Positions 49,588 to 59,046 of a stretch of DNA of 64,000 nt are shown here, piece by piece (positions within the stretch are counted from its first letter, which is position 1; each line of letters opens with the position of its first letter). The notes below the pieces were generated by a model. That model was not told the DNA's origin. It saw nothing but the letters and a program-made list of their open reading frames with translations, and made no database searches. The translations under genes and the position numbers were made by a program. Source of the DNA: Gluconobacter sp. P1C6_b (GTDB lineage: Bacteria > Pseudomonadota > Alphaproteobacteria > Acetobacterales > Acetobacteraceae); assembly GCF_018811945.1 (NCBI RefSeq), contig NZ_JACRVU010000009.1:1-64000 (forward strand). The letters are read 5' to 3'.

Positions 49588-51894
49588 ATGTTCCGAATTA
49601 ACAATATTCTCCTGTGTACGAGTGCGCTGGTTCTGACGCTGCCGGCTGTCGCGGCAACGACGTCGGGCAAGACTGTGCATGGAACGAAAGGTCACCCTGC
49701 TGCCAGGCCGTCGATGGTGCGGGTGAAGCACGTCGCGCCGTCTTCGGATCCGGAATCGATCCAGGTGTACCGCAGGAAAAATGCGTTCGGGCAGCTGGCG
49801 ATGCAGCATCAGGGCATGTCGGTCACGCATATCGATTCAACCGAACTGGCGCGGCATCAGGTGACGGATGTGAAGGGGCTGATGAACCTTGCGCCCAATC
49901 TGACGGTGCAGCCGCAGGGTTCGAGTTCGGCGGTGAACTTCACGCTGCGCGGTGTGGGCATGAACGATTTTACGGCGAACAATACGCCGTCGGTCATGAC
50001 CTATGTGGACGGTGTGGCGCTGCCGATCGGTTATATGGCGGGTGCGGCAATGTTCGACATGGCCGGGGTTGATGTGAGTACCGGCCCATCGGGCTTTACG
50101 CATGGTCAGACGGTGACAGCCGGTGAGATCAATATCAAGACGGCCGATCCGACGAAGGCATTCCATTATGGCGCATCGGAAGACATTGCGACCTATGACC
50201 GGAGCATTACGAACCTGTATGTGTCGGGGCCGCTGTCGTCGAACGTGCAGTACCGTATTGCGGGTTTTACGCAGCAGGGCGGGGGATTTCAGAAGAACAT
50301 CAATACCGGGCAGTCGCTGGGGAATGCCAACAAGGGCGGCTTGCGGGCCAAGCTGGCCTGGCAGCCGGATGACAGGACGAATATCGTTTTCAGCGGCAAC
50401 TGGATGCAGGATAATTCCCAGGCGATGGGCGCCTATAACATTCAGGATCTGGCGCGCAATACGCCGACCTATCAGAATAACCGCAACACGGGCTGGGGCT
50501 TTACGCCGGATTTCCTGAAGATCACGGGCAATTCCGCAGGGACGAAGCCATCCTACAACAACACGTTCTGGGGGGCGGGCGTCAATTTCACGCGCAATCT
50601 CGGTTTTGCCGATCTGAGCACCATCAGCGCGTTCCAGCAGATGTATGTGCATAATCTGATGGATCTGGATGGCACGCGCTATGCGATTTATGACGATGAC
50701 GTCAATACGGATGCGAACCTGTTCTCGCAGGAAGTGAGGCTGGCGTCGCGCAATCCGCATGACCGGCTGCAATGGAATGTGGGCATGTATTATGACCGCA
50801 CACAGATGCATTCGGTCATTTTCAACGATTACACCGGGTCGGGGTCGCGGCCCTATATCCAGCGGACGAGCTACAATCAGGATCAGCAGGCGTTCAGCCA
50901 GTACGGCCATCTGCGCCTGACGGTCACGAAGCGGCTGCATCTTCTGGCGGGGATCACGCATGAATCCGATGACCGCGATCTCTATAACATGCAGACAATG
51001 CGCTATAATACGGCTGTCTATCCCACACCGTTCGACAACCATTACGGGCGTCGTGGGGCGCTGACGAACCAGTTTTCGGGGATGGGCGGGATCGAGTATC
51101 AGGCGTTTGATAACCTGATGTTCTATGGCTCCATTCGCAAGGGCTTCAAGCCGGGCGGCTTTACGGCGAACAATACGGTTGTGGCCTCGCAGCTCAATCC
51201 GACCAAACCGGAATCCCTCCTGGCCTATGAGGTCGGTTTCAAGTCTGATTACTGGAACCACAAAATCCGCCTCAATGGCGATGCGTTCTGGTACGACTAC
51301 CATGGCCAGCAGGTGGCCGGTCTGGCGGTCGTGCCGAATTATGGTGTGGTCGGACAGTACGTGAATATTCCCAAAAGCCGGATCTGGGGTGTGGAAATGG
51401 AGATCGACGCCAATCCCATTCCGGGGCTGCTGCTGCATCAGCATTTCGGGTACGAACGCGGAAACTATGAAGATTACAGCGCGATCGATACCACGGCCGT
51501 GGCGGCGACCTATATCAGGACCGGAAAGCTGATGGCGCTGTATCGCAGCTATGCCGGGGTTGATATGGGGATTCCGAAGCTCACGCTGGAAGGCTCGGCA
51601 TCCTATAAGGCGAAGCTTGGGGCACAGTGGTCGCTCACGCCGTATCTCGACTACAGCTATCGCGGCTCGCAGGTCGATGTTCCGGGGAACAACCTGTATC
51701 GGATGCCGGCGTATTTCCTGATGGACGTCGGCCTGACCTTCGCGCCGAAAAGTGGAAAATGGTCTCTCGGGACCTATGTCAACAACATCCTGGACCGCCG
51801 CTATGACGTGACGCGCCAGACGGGGCTGAACGGCATTTTCGGCATTCCGGGAACGCCGCGCATGGTGGGCGGCCGACTGCGGGTGGATTTCTGA
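49588..51894 (+). CDS. TonB-dependent receptor, paralogue type A (copy 2)
   Basis: A 768-residue receptor closely related to that at 24003: RGVGMNDFTANNTPSVMTYVDGVALP, GPSGFTHGQTVTAGEINIKTADPTKAFHYGASEDIATY and FYGSIRKGFKPGGFTANNT all have near-identical counterparts there. Signal peptide 1-23 (AVA-A). Box-like PESIQVYRR near 57. The barrel ends in VDF. ATG at 49588 has GGGGAG upstream at the right distance; an ATG at 49540 would add 16 residues before the signal peptide. The ligand is unknown, and the upstream creatinase-like gene may process it. Confidence 0.88.
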   Translation: MFRINNILLCTSALVLTLPAVAATTSGKTVHGTKGHPAARPSMVRVKHVAPSSDPESIQVYRRKNAFGQLAMQHQGMSVTHIDSTELARHQVTDVKGLMNLAPNLTVQPQGSSSAVNFTLRGVGMNDFTANNTPSVMTYVDGVALPIGYMAGAAMFDMAGVDVSTGPSGFTHGQTVTAGEINIKTADPTKAFHYGASEDIATYDRSITNLYVSGPLSSNVQYRIAGFTQQGGGFQKNINTGQSLGNANKGGLRAKLAWQPDDRTNIVFSGNWMQDNSQAMGAYNIQDLARNTPTYQNNRNTGWGFTPDFLKITGNSAGTKPSYNNTFWGAGVNFTRNLGFADLSTISAFQQMYVHNLMDLDGTRYAIYDDDVNTDANLFSQEVRLASRNPHDRLQWNVGMYYDRTQMHSVIFNDYTGSGSRPYIQRTSYNQDQQAFSQYGHLRLTVTKRLHLLAGITHESDDRDLYNMQTMRYNTAVYPTPFDNHYGRRGALTNQFSGMGGIEYQAFDNLMFYGSIRKGFKPGGFTANNTVVASQLNPTKPESLLAYEVGFKSDYWNHKIRLNGDAFWYDYHGQQVAGLAVVPNYGVVGQYVNIPKSRIWGVEMEIDANPIPGLLLHQHFGYERGNYEDYSAIDTTAVAATYIRTGKLMALYRSYAGVDMGIPKLTLEGSASYKAKLGAQWSLTPYLDYSYRGSQVDVPGNNLYRMPAYFLMDVGLTFAPKSGKWSLGTYVNNILDRRYDVTRQTGLNGIFGIPGTPRMVGGRLRVDF

Positions 51895-51966
51895 ACCTGT
51901 GCGCTTCGCCAGATGCGATGTGTCTCCTCTTCCCGTCCAGCCGAACGGAGAGAGGATGAGCGGTTT

Positions 51967-52884
51967 TCAGTAGCGTTCGGGTACGAGCATCGTTTCGGGC
52001 GTGGGTTCGCGCTCGTAATCCGGATGGAACACGCGCTCGGGCAGGACGACTTCGGGGCGGCTGACGGGTTCGTAGGGCACGAGGGACAGCAGATGTGCGA
52101 TGCAGTTCAGGCGCGCACGTTTCTTGTCGACTGCCGGGACGACCCACCACGGGGCTTCAGGGATGCTGGAGCGTTCCAGCATGACTTCCTTGGCCAGGGT
52201 ATAGTTTTCCCAGCGGCGGCGGCTTTCAAGGTCCATCGGGCTGAGCTTCCACTGCTTCAGCGGGTCCTGGATGCGGGCGCGGAAGCGTGATTCCTGTTCT
52301 TCGTCGGTGATCGAGAACCAGAACTTGATGACCCGGATGCCGCTGCGGACCAGCATGCGTTCGAATTCCGGAACGGAGCGGAAGAACTCTTCGTATTCCT
52401 CCTCCGTGCAGAAACCCATGACGCGCTCGACGCCGGCGCGGTTGTACCAGCTTCGGTCGAACAGGACGATTTCACCCGCGGCCGGAAGATGGGCCACGTA
52501 GCGCTGGAAATACCACTGCGTGCGCTCGCGGTCATTCGGGGCGGGCAGGGCGGCGACGCGGCAGATGCGCGGGTTCAGGCGCTGGGTGATGCGCTTGATG
52601 GCGCCTCCTTTGCCGGCAGCGTCACGGCCCTCGAACACGACGACAATGCGCTCGCCCGTGGCCTTGACCCAGTCCTGAAGCCTGATGAGCTCGCCCTGAA
52701 GGCGGATCAGCTCGCGGAAATAGGTGCGACGGAAGGCACGCTCCGCAGGATCGAGGCCTTTCCCTTCGTTTTCTTCCAGGGAGAGTTCGAATTCCTCATC
52801 CAGGTCATCGATGATTTCGTAGCGCATGCGCTCCCGGGCCTGTTCGTCTGGCGAAAGGCCCACGAAATCGTTGTCCTGCGTCAT
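51967..52884 (-). CDS. ppk2: Polyphosphate kinase 2 (PPK2 class)
   Basis: A 305-residue PPK2. Walker A is GRDAAGKG (86-93), the lid has NPRICRVAALPAPNDRERTQWYFQRY (105-130) and Walker B/active site is FDRSWYNRAGVERVMGF (142-158). The acidic N terminus and length fit class I PPK2, which uses polyphosphate to phosphorylate nucleoside diphosphates or the reverse. AAAGGA precedes the ATG. It is downstream (on the minus strand) of nothing obvious, and the next minus-strand genes upstream are an OprB porin and PstS. Confidence 0.93.
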   Translation of the reverse strand: MTQDNDFVGLSPDEQARERMRYEIIDDLDEEFELSLEENEGKGLDPAERAFRRTYFRELIRLQGELIRLQDWVKATGERIVVVFEGRDAAGKGGAIKRITQRLNPRICRVAALPAPNDRERTQWYFQRYVAHLPAAGEIVLFDRSWYNRAGVERVMGFCTEEEYEEFFRSVPEFERMLVRSGIRVIKFWFSITDEEQESRFRARIQDPLKQWKLSPMDLESRRRWENYTLAKEVMLERSSIPEAPWWVVPAVDKKRARLNCIAHLLSLVPYEPVSRPEVVLPERVFHPDYEREPTPETMLVPERY

Positions 52885-52986
52885 GGATTGGTTCCTTTGT
52901 CATCGGCATCACGGGCCGTGAACGGAACCTTACCGGGCGCAGTGGGACTGAAGTTTGAAAGTTAATTGAAATCACAATGCAGGTTT

Positions 52987-54441
52987 TCAGAACGTGGTGG
53001 TCATGTTCAGTCCCAGAACGGCGCCGCGGGATGCGGAAACCGCCCCTTTTTCCGGCTCCTGTCCGCCAAGGTTCCAGAAATACTGGAAGTCCGGCTGAAG
53101 GGTGATGTAGTCGCGCACAGGGAGCTGCCATGTCAGTTCGATATGATGTTCCGGAACCAGAAGCCTGCCCGAACTGTCCGACAGGCGGATGACGTCCCGC
53201 GCGTTTTCCTTTGCGCGATGACTGTAAAACCCGGTGCCCCAGCCGATCCCGATCACGTCATTGGGACGGGACGGTACGAAGCCCTGAAAGGTCAGACCGG
53301 CCTCCACTTCCGTCGTGAAGCGGTTGCGTGTCCCGCTGGCGAGGGTGGCGCGGACGAAGGTGTTGATGGCTTTGACGGGCTCGCTCACCGTACGCCACAG
53401 GGCCTGATCCAGCACGACATATCCCAGCCAGGTTCCGGAATGATACAGCGGTTTCCCCGTGCTGTCGGGACTGCCGAGCAGGCCGCTATGGCTGTCGTAG
53501 CGCGGGTCCGGGAAGCGCCCGGTATCGTACAGGCCACCGATTTTCCATGTTCCGGGAAGGGCTGGCGCGTCCTTTCCCGAAAGGCTTTGTGCGGCATCCA
53601 CCCAGAGCTGTGCCTCCCCCATGAACAGTGTGCCGCCACTGGTGGAAAAGGTTGTGCCCGACGGATCGATACGGGTCGGGCTGATGTCGCTGTAGAACGG
53701 TCCTTTGGTCGGGTTGTCGTCGGTGATGGCCAGCATGAGCACGAGCGGATAGGCGGGCGACCATTTAATCCGTGTGCCGACGGCGGAAAACGGCCATGAC
53801 GGGCCGCCCGAATAGAGATTGCTGGATGTCGAGAGCGGCCAGCCGAAACTGGCATTCAGGAACAGGGACGCGTTCTGGCTGACGAGGAATTCGGTATCCA
53901 GATCGATCGTGCCGACGCGGATATCCAGCCGGTTTCCGAAAAATCCCTGCCCGTACCAGAGTTCGAACAGGCGCGTCGTGCGGCCCGCATCATAACCACT
54001 GACCGGGTTCAGGGAGCCAAGGCGTTCTCCTGCAAGCGAACGTCCGCGCACCTGAATGGCGCTGATATTGAGCAGCCCGTCATGCCAGCCGAAAGCCCGC
54101 CGCGTCTCCAGCAGGAGTGTTGCGGCCGTCATGCCGTCATAGGTCGGGCCGGGATGCTGTCCGCCCGAGGTCAGGCCCCAGATTTCCTCGACATCCTGAA
54201 GATTGAACCGGATCCCCTTGCGGGCCAGCCAGGACCGCGCCCCACCCGCGTCGCCCAGAAGCTCGGTGCCGGTGTCTTCAGGGGGCAGGACAAAACCGGG
54301 GGCGGGGGAGGGCAGAGGCACACCGGAGGGCAGAACGTCTGTCACCAGCGGCGCTGTGGCCGCGTGTCCGGTTCCGATCAGTAAACCCAGAACAATACAC
54401 AGACCGGCCAGATGCCAACGATCCGGAACGCGGTCTGACAA
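52987..54441 (-). CDS. OprB-family carbohydrate-selective porin
   Basis: About 484 residues. A hydrophobic signal (LAGLCIVLGLLIGTGHA) is followed by the OprB motif region GARSWLARKGIRFNLQDVEEIWGLTSGG and a barrel ending in MTTTF. OprB porins pass sugars and polyols, which suits an organism that oxidises such compounds in the periplasm. I place the start at TTG 54441, which has AAAGGGGA six bases upstream and yields a normal signal peptide; an ATG at 54483 lies in frame but lacks a ribosome binding site. Confidence 0.85.
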   Translation of the reverse strand: MSDRVPDRWHLAGLCIVLGLLIGTGHAATAPLVTDVLPSGVPLPSPAPGFVLPPEDTGTELLGDAGGARSWLARKGIRFNLQDVEEIWGLTSGGQHPGPTYDGMTAATLLLETRRAFGWHDGLLNISAIQVRGRSLAGERLGSLNPVSGYDAGRTTRLFELWYGQGFFGNRLDIRVGTIDLDTEFLVSQNASLFLNASFGWPLSTSSNLYSGGPSWPFSAVGTRIKWSPAYPLVLMLAITDDNPTKGPFYSDISPTRIDPSGTTFSTSGGTLFMGEAQLWVDAAQSLSGKDAPALPGTWKIGGLYDTGRFPDPRYDSHSGLLGSPDSTGKPLYHSGTWLGYVVLDQALWRTVSEPVKAINTFVRATLASGTRNRFTTEVEAGLTFQGFVPSRPNDVIGIGWGTGFYSHRAKENARDVIRLSDSSGRLLVPEHHIELTWQLPVRDYITLQPDFQYFWNLGGQEPEKGAVSASRGAVLGLNMTTTF

Positions 54442-54545
54442 GAGGGGTCCCCTTTCCCCAAGGTGCTGGAATGTCCCGACCATTCACAGCAAGGGGAGGG
54501 AGATGGGAAGTGAAGTTATTATGACGTCCGCTCAGGATCAGGCGT

Positions 54546-55535
54546 TCACGGCCAACTGGACAGGACCCTGTCTTTTACGGGTCCGGGCAACGGCACGTAA
54601 TCCAGATCCCGTGCGATATCATCGCCCTGTTTCAGTCCATACCGGAACAATGTTTTCACTGCCGCAGTCGCTGTCCTGTCCGCCGGATGGGCGGGAACCA
54701 GAACGAAAGTCGCGCTCATGATCGGCCAGGCCTGCGGGGCCGGGGCATCCAGAAAATGTACGGCGTAATGGTCCGCATGGAGCCAGTCCGCGCTGCTGGC
54801 CGCGCCTGTGAAAGCCGCTTTGCCGGGGGCGACAAACTGCCCGGCATGGTTTTTCAGCCGTACGGTATTCAGCCGGTCCCGACGCGCGAAGGCGTATTCC
54901 ACAAAGCCGATCCCGCCGATGGACTGCCGCACGCTGGCCGCCACCCCGTCATTGCCCCGCGCTTCCGAGCCATCACCCCACATCCCGGCTTTCCAGTCGG
55001 GGGCGACGGCATGAAGATAGTCGCTGAAGACCTGACTGGTGCCCGAGGCTTCCTCGCGATGGATCGGCAGCACATCCAGATCCGGCAGGCGCAGGCCGGG
55101 ATTGAGCGCACGGATGCGCGGATCGGCCCATGACGTGATCCTGCCGTCAAACAGGGCGGCAAGTGTTGGTCCGTCCAGCTTCATCTGATTGGACGCGACG
55201 CCAGGAACATTGATGACCACCACGATCGCGCCGATCGCCGTCGGGAACTGGTAAAGCCCCCGTTTATCCAGAACGTCCCCCGAAAGCGGGAGGTCCGATG
55301 CACCGAAATCCACCTTTCCCGCCATGACGAGCTTTTGTCCCTCGCCCGAACCGACGCTGCGGTATGTCAGGGAAAGGCCGGTCTGACGGTGGAGTTCAGC
55401 GCCCCAGGCACGGTAAAGGGGCGCGGCGAAGCTCGAGCCGCTCCCTGTGAGAGCGGCTGCATGCGCCGTCCCGAAGGCCATGATAACAAGAGCGCCCGCA
55501 AGGACGCGCGCGATAAACCCCACACGATCAAACAT
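54546..55535 (-). CDS. pstS: PstS-type phosphate-binding protein
   Basis: A 329-residue periplasmic phosphate-binding protein. The signal peptide ends at AHA-A (24-27); phosphate-contact segments are LTGSGSSFAAPLYRAW, SVGSGEGQKLVMAGKVDFGASDLPLS, HREEASGTSQVFSDYL and GFVEYAFARRDRL. ATG at 55535 was chosen because GGAG lies at a suitable distance; a GTG at 55544 is in frame. No pstC, pstA, pstB or phoU gene is in the window, so it is an orphan or serves a transporter encoded elsewhere. It lies upstream of an OprB porin and PPK2. Confidence 0.9.
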   Translation of the reverse strand: MFDRVGFIARVLAGALVIMAFGTAHAAALTGSGSSFAAPLYRAWGAELHRQTGLSLTYRSVGSGEGQKLVMAGKVDFGASDLPLSGDVLDKRGLYQFPTAIGAIVVVINVPGVASNQMKLDGPTLAALFDGRITSWADPRIRALNPGLRLPDLDVLPIHREEASGTSQVFSDYLHAVAPDWKAGMWGDGSEARGNDGVAASVRQSIGGIGFVEYAFARRDRLNTVRLKNHAGQFVAPGKAAFTGAASSADWLHADHYAVHFLDAPAPQAWPIMSATFVLVPAHPADRTATAAVKTLFRYGLKQGDDIARDLDYVPLPGPVKDRVLSSWP

Positions 55536-55670
55536 GCTGACCACGCTCCGTTCTGATGCTCCGGCTGCCCTGTCAGTATCACTGCGGGGAACGTCGTGAC
55601 CATGCCTGTCATCAAGGTTTAAGCGGCCACCTGTGGCCTCGAAGCAACAGTGTCATTATTACACAATATT

Positions 55671-55689
55671 GCTAATGAGAATCATTTGC
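55671..55689. promoter_or_regulatory. Fur box upstream of the siderophore receptor
   Basis: GCTAATGAGAATCATTTGC matches the 19-bp Fur consensus GATAATGATAATCATTATC at 15 of 19 positions, about 130 bases before the receptor ATG and in the gap divergent from pstS. Confidence 0.8.
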
Positions 55690-55819
55690 ATTAACATCTG
55701 GGATGCGGGAAACAGACCCCAGTCAGAACGTCGCGGCGGTTTTGCCTGACGCGTGGTCCCCTCCGGATCAGGCGGAAACCGTCCGAAGATCTGTGAAGTT
55801 TCCAGAGTTCAGGTGCCGC

Positions 55820-58141
55820 ATGCCTTCAGAAAACGATTTTTCGATCCCGTCGCCATCGGGCGCATCTTTCAGGTCATCCCGCGACGGTTCGGGCCAGAAA
55901 TGGTCAGCCCTCGTCATGCTGGCGCTCGGCGCAGGACTGGGTGTCGCAGAAGCCGGGGATGCCGAGGCACAGGACGGAACGGATACTGGCACGACCGCGA
56001 CCGACAGCACGATCAACCTGTCCGCCGTGCGCGTTCACGGGCAGGTGGACGCTGACAGCAGCAATACGAACAACACGTCCCTCGATATCGGGCGCATGCC
56101 GGGCACGGTCCGTGACACGCCGCAGACCATCAGCGTCGTGCCGAAAGAGCTGATCATCCAGCAGCGCCTGTTCACGCTGGATCAGGCGCTCGCCAATGTT
56201 CCGGGCATCACCATGTCCACGGGCGAGGGCAATGGCGGCCTCAATGGCGACCAGTTCCGCATCCGCGGCCAGCAGGCGCGTGGCGACATCTATGAGGATG
56301 GCCTGCGGGACTTCGGAACCTATGTGCGGGATACGTTCAATACCGAGAGCGTCGAAGTCATCAAGGGGCCGAGCGGCGAGTATTTCGGCGCGGGTAATGT
56401 GGGTGGCGTGATCAACCAGACGCTCAAGAAGGCGCATCTGGGTAACCATTACGATCTGGACCAGACCTTCGCCAGCGGCATGCAGTATCGCGGCACGGCG
56501 GATGTGAACTACCAGCTTGGCAAGCATACCGCCCTGCGCGTGAACGGCATGTACAACAAGCAGGACGTGGCTGACCGCGATAATATCCGCACGGACCGTT
56601 ACGGTGTCGCAGCCGATCTTGGTTTCGGTCTGGGGACGAAAACGACCTATCACCTGAATTACCAGTGGCTCGGCAGCCGTGGCACGCCGGATTACGGTGT
56701 TCCGATGATCCAGATCGGCGGCATTTATTCCCCGATCACGAGCCATGGTCTGAACCGCGATACGAGCTATGCGCGCAGCTTCAACATGGACAATTCGAAC
56801 ATCCACATGGTGACGTCGAAGTTCTCGTCGGAAATCGCGCGCTGGCTGACGTTCAACAATGATACGCGTTTTACGCACTACCATCGTGACTATTCCGCAA
56901 CGACCCCCAATGCCTGCACCGGGACCTGTGTCACGTCGTTCCTGTCAGGCGGCAACCCGACGCTGCCTTACGGTGCTGGCGGTGGTGTGGCCTATCAGCA
57001 GGATGGATGGGGCATCCAGAACGTCATGATGGCGCGGGCGAAGTTCAACACGGGTTTCCTGCGTCACGACGTCAGTGCAGGTGTGGACATCAACTACACC
57101 AAGGACGACCGGATCATGGGCACGTATGTGAACCGTGTGAACGACCAGACGATCCGCAACCCGTCCTATTCCTCGCCGGGCACCTATATCACCTGGCCCT
57201 CCAGCGGGCACCGGACGGCGGATTTCCGCGATCTGGGTCTCTTCCTGGCAGACAAGATTCACATCACGAAGCGTCTGTCCCTGTTCGGAACGTTCCGCTG
57301 GGACAGCTTCGAGAGCACATACTGGAGTGCGGCGGCCGCTTCCTCGGGCACGCAGTCCCAGTCGTCCAGCAAGTTCAGCCCGTCCGCGAGCCTGATGTAT
57401 GATCTGGACGACAACAAGACCGTCTATTTCACGTTCTCCCGCTCCTACAAGCCGGTCGGAACGGATGTGTCGTCTGAAATCACCAATCAGGCGAGCGTTG
57501 GAGACGTCCCGGTCAACGGAAAGAACCTCAAGCCTCAGCGCAGCGACCTGTTCGAAGTCGGCACCAAGATGGACTTCCTCAACAAGCATCTGGGCATGAC
57601 GGCGGCGCTGTATCAGATCGAGCAGAACAACTCGTACACCTATGACGAGAGCGGCAATATCATCACCGGCTTCCAGGATGCGGGAACCGGGCGTGAGATC
57701 CGCGGTGCGGAACTGAGCCTGACGGGCAAGATCACGAAGGAATGGGAAATCTATGCCGCGTATTCCTACATGGGCGGCAAGGTAACGAATTCCACCACGA
57801 CGGACGGCAAGCAGGCCCCGCAGCTCCCGCACAACAACTTCTCGGTCTGGACGTCCTATGATCTGTCGCCGGTGCTGCTCAAGCCGGGTCAGGGCAAGCT
57901 GAGTGTCGGTGGTGGCGCGCAGTACAGCTCCGGCTACTGGGCGAACGAGGCGAACACGGCCCGCATGCCGTACAACTTCTCGCTGAACACCATGATTTCC
58001 TACCAGTACGGCCGGTATCATGTGCAGTTCAACGCCAACAACCTGTCCGATCACCTGAACTATGCCTCGGCCTTCAGTACGGGCCGTGCCGTGCCACAGT
58101 CCGGCCGGACCTTCATGGGCAATTTCGGCATCGGTTTCTGA
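55820..58141 (+). CDS. TonB-dependent siderophore receptor (Fiu/PiuA-like)
   Basis: A 773-residue receptor of the TonB-siderophore class. After a long signal region (hydrophobic core about 28-43, ending EAQ) come a box-like TINLSAVRVHG, the plug with SVVPKELIIQQRLFTLDQALANVPGITMSTGEG, VEVIKGPSGEYFGAGNVGGVINQTLKK and RIRGQQARGDIYEDGLRD, and a barrel ending NFGIGF. It should import a ferric (probably catecholate) siderophore. ATG at 55820 has AGG upstream; an ATG at 55703 also is in frame. A strong Fur box precedes it and a Sel1 gene follows, as in PiuA loci of pseudomonads. Confidence 0.9.
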   Translation: MPSENDFSIPSPSGASFRSSRDGSGQKWSALVMLALGAGLGVAEAGDAEAQDGTDTGTTATDSTINLSAVRVHGQVDADSSNTNNTSLDIGRMPGTVRDTPQTISVVPKELIIQQRLFTLDQALANVPGITMSTGEGNGGLNGDQFRIRGQQARGDIYEDGLRDFGTYVRDTFNTESVEVIKGPSGEYFGAGNVGGVINQTLKKAHLGNHYDLDQTFASGMQYRGTADVNYQLGKHTALRVNGMYNKQDVADRDNIRTDRYGVAADLGFGLGTKTTYHLNYQWLGSRGTPDYGVPMIQIGGIYSPITSHGLNRDTSYARSFNMDNSNIHMVTSKFSSEIARWLTFNNDTRFTHYHRDYSATTPNACTGTCVTSFLSGGNPTLPYGAGGGVAYQQDGWGIQNVMMARAKFNTGFLRHDVSAGVDINYTKDDRIMGTYVNRVNDQTIRNPSYSSPGTYITWPSSGHRTADFRDLGLFLADKIHITKRLSLFGTFRWDSFESTYWSAAAASSGTQSQSSSKFSPSASLMYDLDDNKTVYFTFSRSYKPVGTDVSSEITNQASVGDVPVNGKNLKPQRSDLFEVGTKMDFLNKHLGMTAALYQIEQNNSYTYDESGNIITGFQDAGTGREIRGAELSLTGKITKEWEIYAAYSYMGGKVTNSTTTDGKQAPQLPHNNFSVWTSYDLSPVLLKPGQGKLSVGGGAQYSSGYWANEANTARMPYNFSLNTMISYQYGRYHVQFNANNLSDHLNYASAFSTGRAVPQSGRTFMGNFGIGF

Positions 58142-58171
58142 TCCGGACCATTCCCCTGTCCTGTAAAACCC

Positions 58172-58200
58172 CCGGTCTTTCACCCTGCGTGAAAGACCGG
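58172..58200 (+). terminator. Strong hairpin between receptor and Sel1 gene
   Basis: CCGGTCTTTCAC (58172-58183) and GTGAAAGACCGG (58189-58200) form a perfect 12-bp stem with a five-base loop. No T run follows, so it may be a partial terminator or an mRNA-stabilising element that lowers expression of the genes after the receptor. Confidence 0.5.
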
Positions 58201-58216
58201 ACCAGAAAGGAACGCG

Positions 58217-58942
58217 ATGTCATCAGTGTCAGGAGCGCATCAGGATAACGGGACCGCCCGGCCTGCGCCTTTGCCTGTTCCGCAGCAGGTGAAGGCACAG
58301 CTGATTCTGGCGCAGACCCATCTGGATGCAGGGCGTCGGGAAGACGCCTTTTCCTGTTTCGGGGTCGCCGCACGCAGTGGACATCCCGTGGCGCTGAACA
58401 TGCTCGGCCGTGCCTATGAGCGCGGCTGGGGCGTGAAGCGCAATCCGGCCATGGCGGCGCGATGCTTTGAAACCGCGACCGAGGGCGGAGACGGCTGGGC
58501 CATGTTCAATCTGGCCGATCTGTTCCTGGCCGGGGACGGGGTGCCGAAGAATACGCAGCGGGCTTACCGGCTCTATGTGGATGCCGCCCGGACCGGAAAC
58601 GCCAAGGCCCTGAACATGCTGGGGATCATGCACGAGGACGGTTCCGCCCCCCCGGGGGAGCCTGATCCGGACACGGCCCATCAGTTCTATCAGGCCGCGG
58701 CCGAGGGCGGAGACTGCTGGGCCTGGCTCAATCTGGCGCGTCTTGCGCTGGAGCGGGGCGCCTGGTCCGAGGCGGCACAGGGGCTTGAAAAGGCGCTGGA
58801 TTGCGCGATCGTCGGCGTGCCCGACGCCGTGCTGGCCCTGATCCGCCCCCATGCCCGGGAGCGGGTGTTCCAGGCCCTCATGACCCGCTGTCTGGCGCTG
58901 CTGGAGGCCCAGGCGGCGAGAGGGGGCTCCCATGCCGCCTGA
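58217..58942 (+). CDS. Sel1-repeat (SLR) protein
   Basis: A 241-residue protein with about three Sel1/TPR-like repeats, for example NMLGRAYERGWGVKRNPAMAARCFETATEGGD (55-86), AMFNLADLFLAGDGVPKNTQRAYRLYVDAARTGN and NMLGIMHEDGS. Sel1 repeats mediate protein contacts. There is no signal peptide. Similar SLR genes lie beside piuA/piuC-type iron uptake genes in pseudomonads, so a role in iron-uptake regulation or assembly is plausible. AAAGGAACGCG precedes the ATG. It is 75 bases after the receptor. Confidence 0.82.
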   Translation: MSSVSGAHQDNGTARPAPLPVPQQVKAQLILAQTHLDAGRREDAFSCFGVAARSGHPVALNMLGRAYERGWGVKRNPAMAARCFETATEGGDGWAMFNLADLFLAGDGVPKNTQRAYRLYVDAARTGNAKALNMLGIMHEDGSAPPGEPDPDTAHQFYQAAAEGGDCWAWLNLARLALERGAWSEAAQGLEKALDCAIVGVPDAVLALIRPHARERVFQALMTRCLALLEAQAARGGSHAA

Positions 58943-59046
58943 ACTGAAACATCGCATTACAGACCGTGCGCTTTTCATACAGAATGGTGAGGTGACAGCG
59001 CTTGAAACCATGACAGGATATTGGTCTCAGGGAAGGATCGCGTTGC

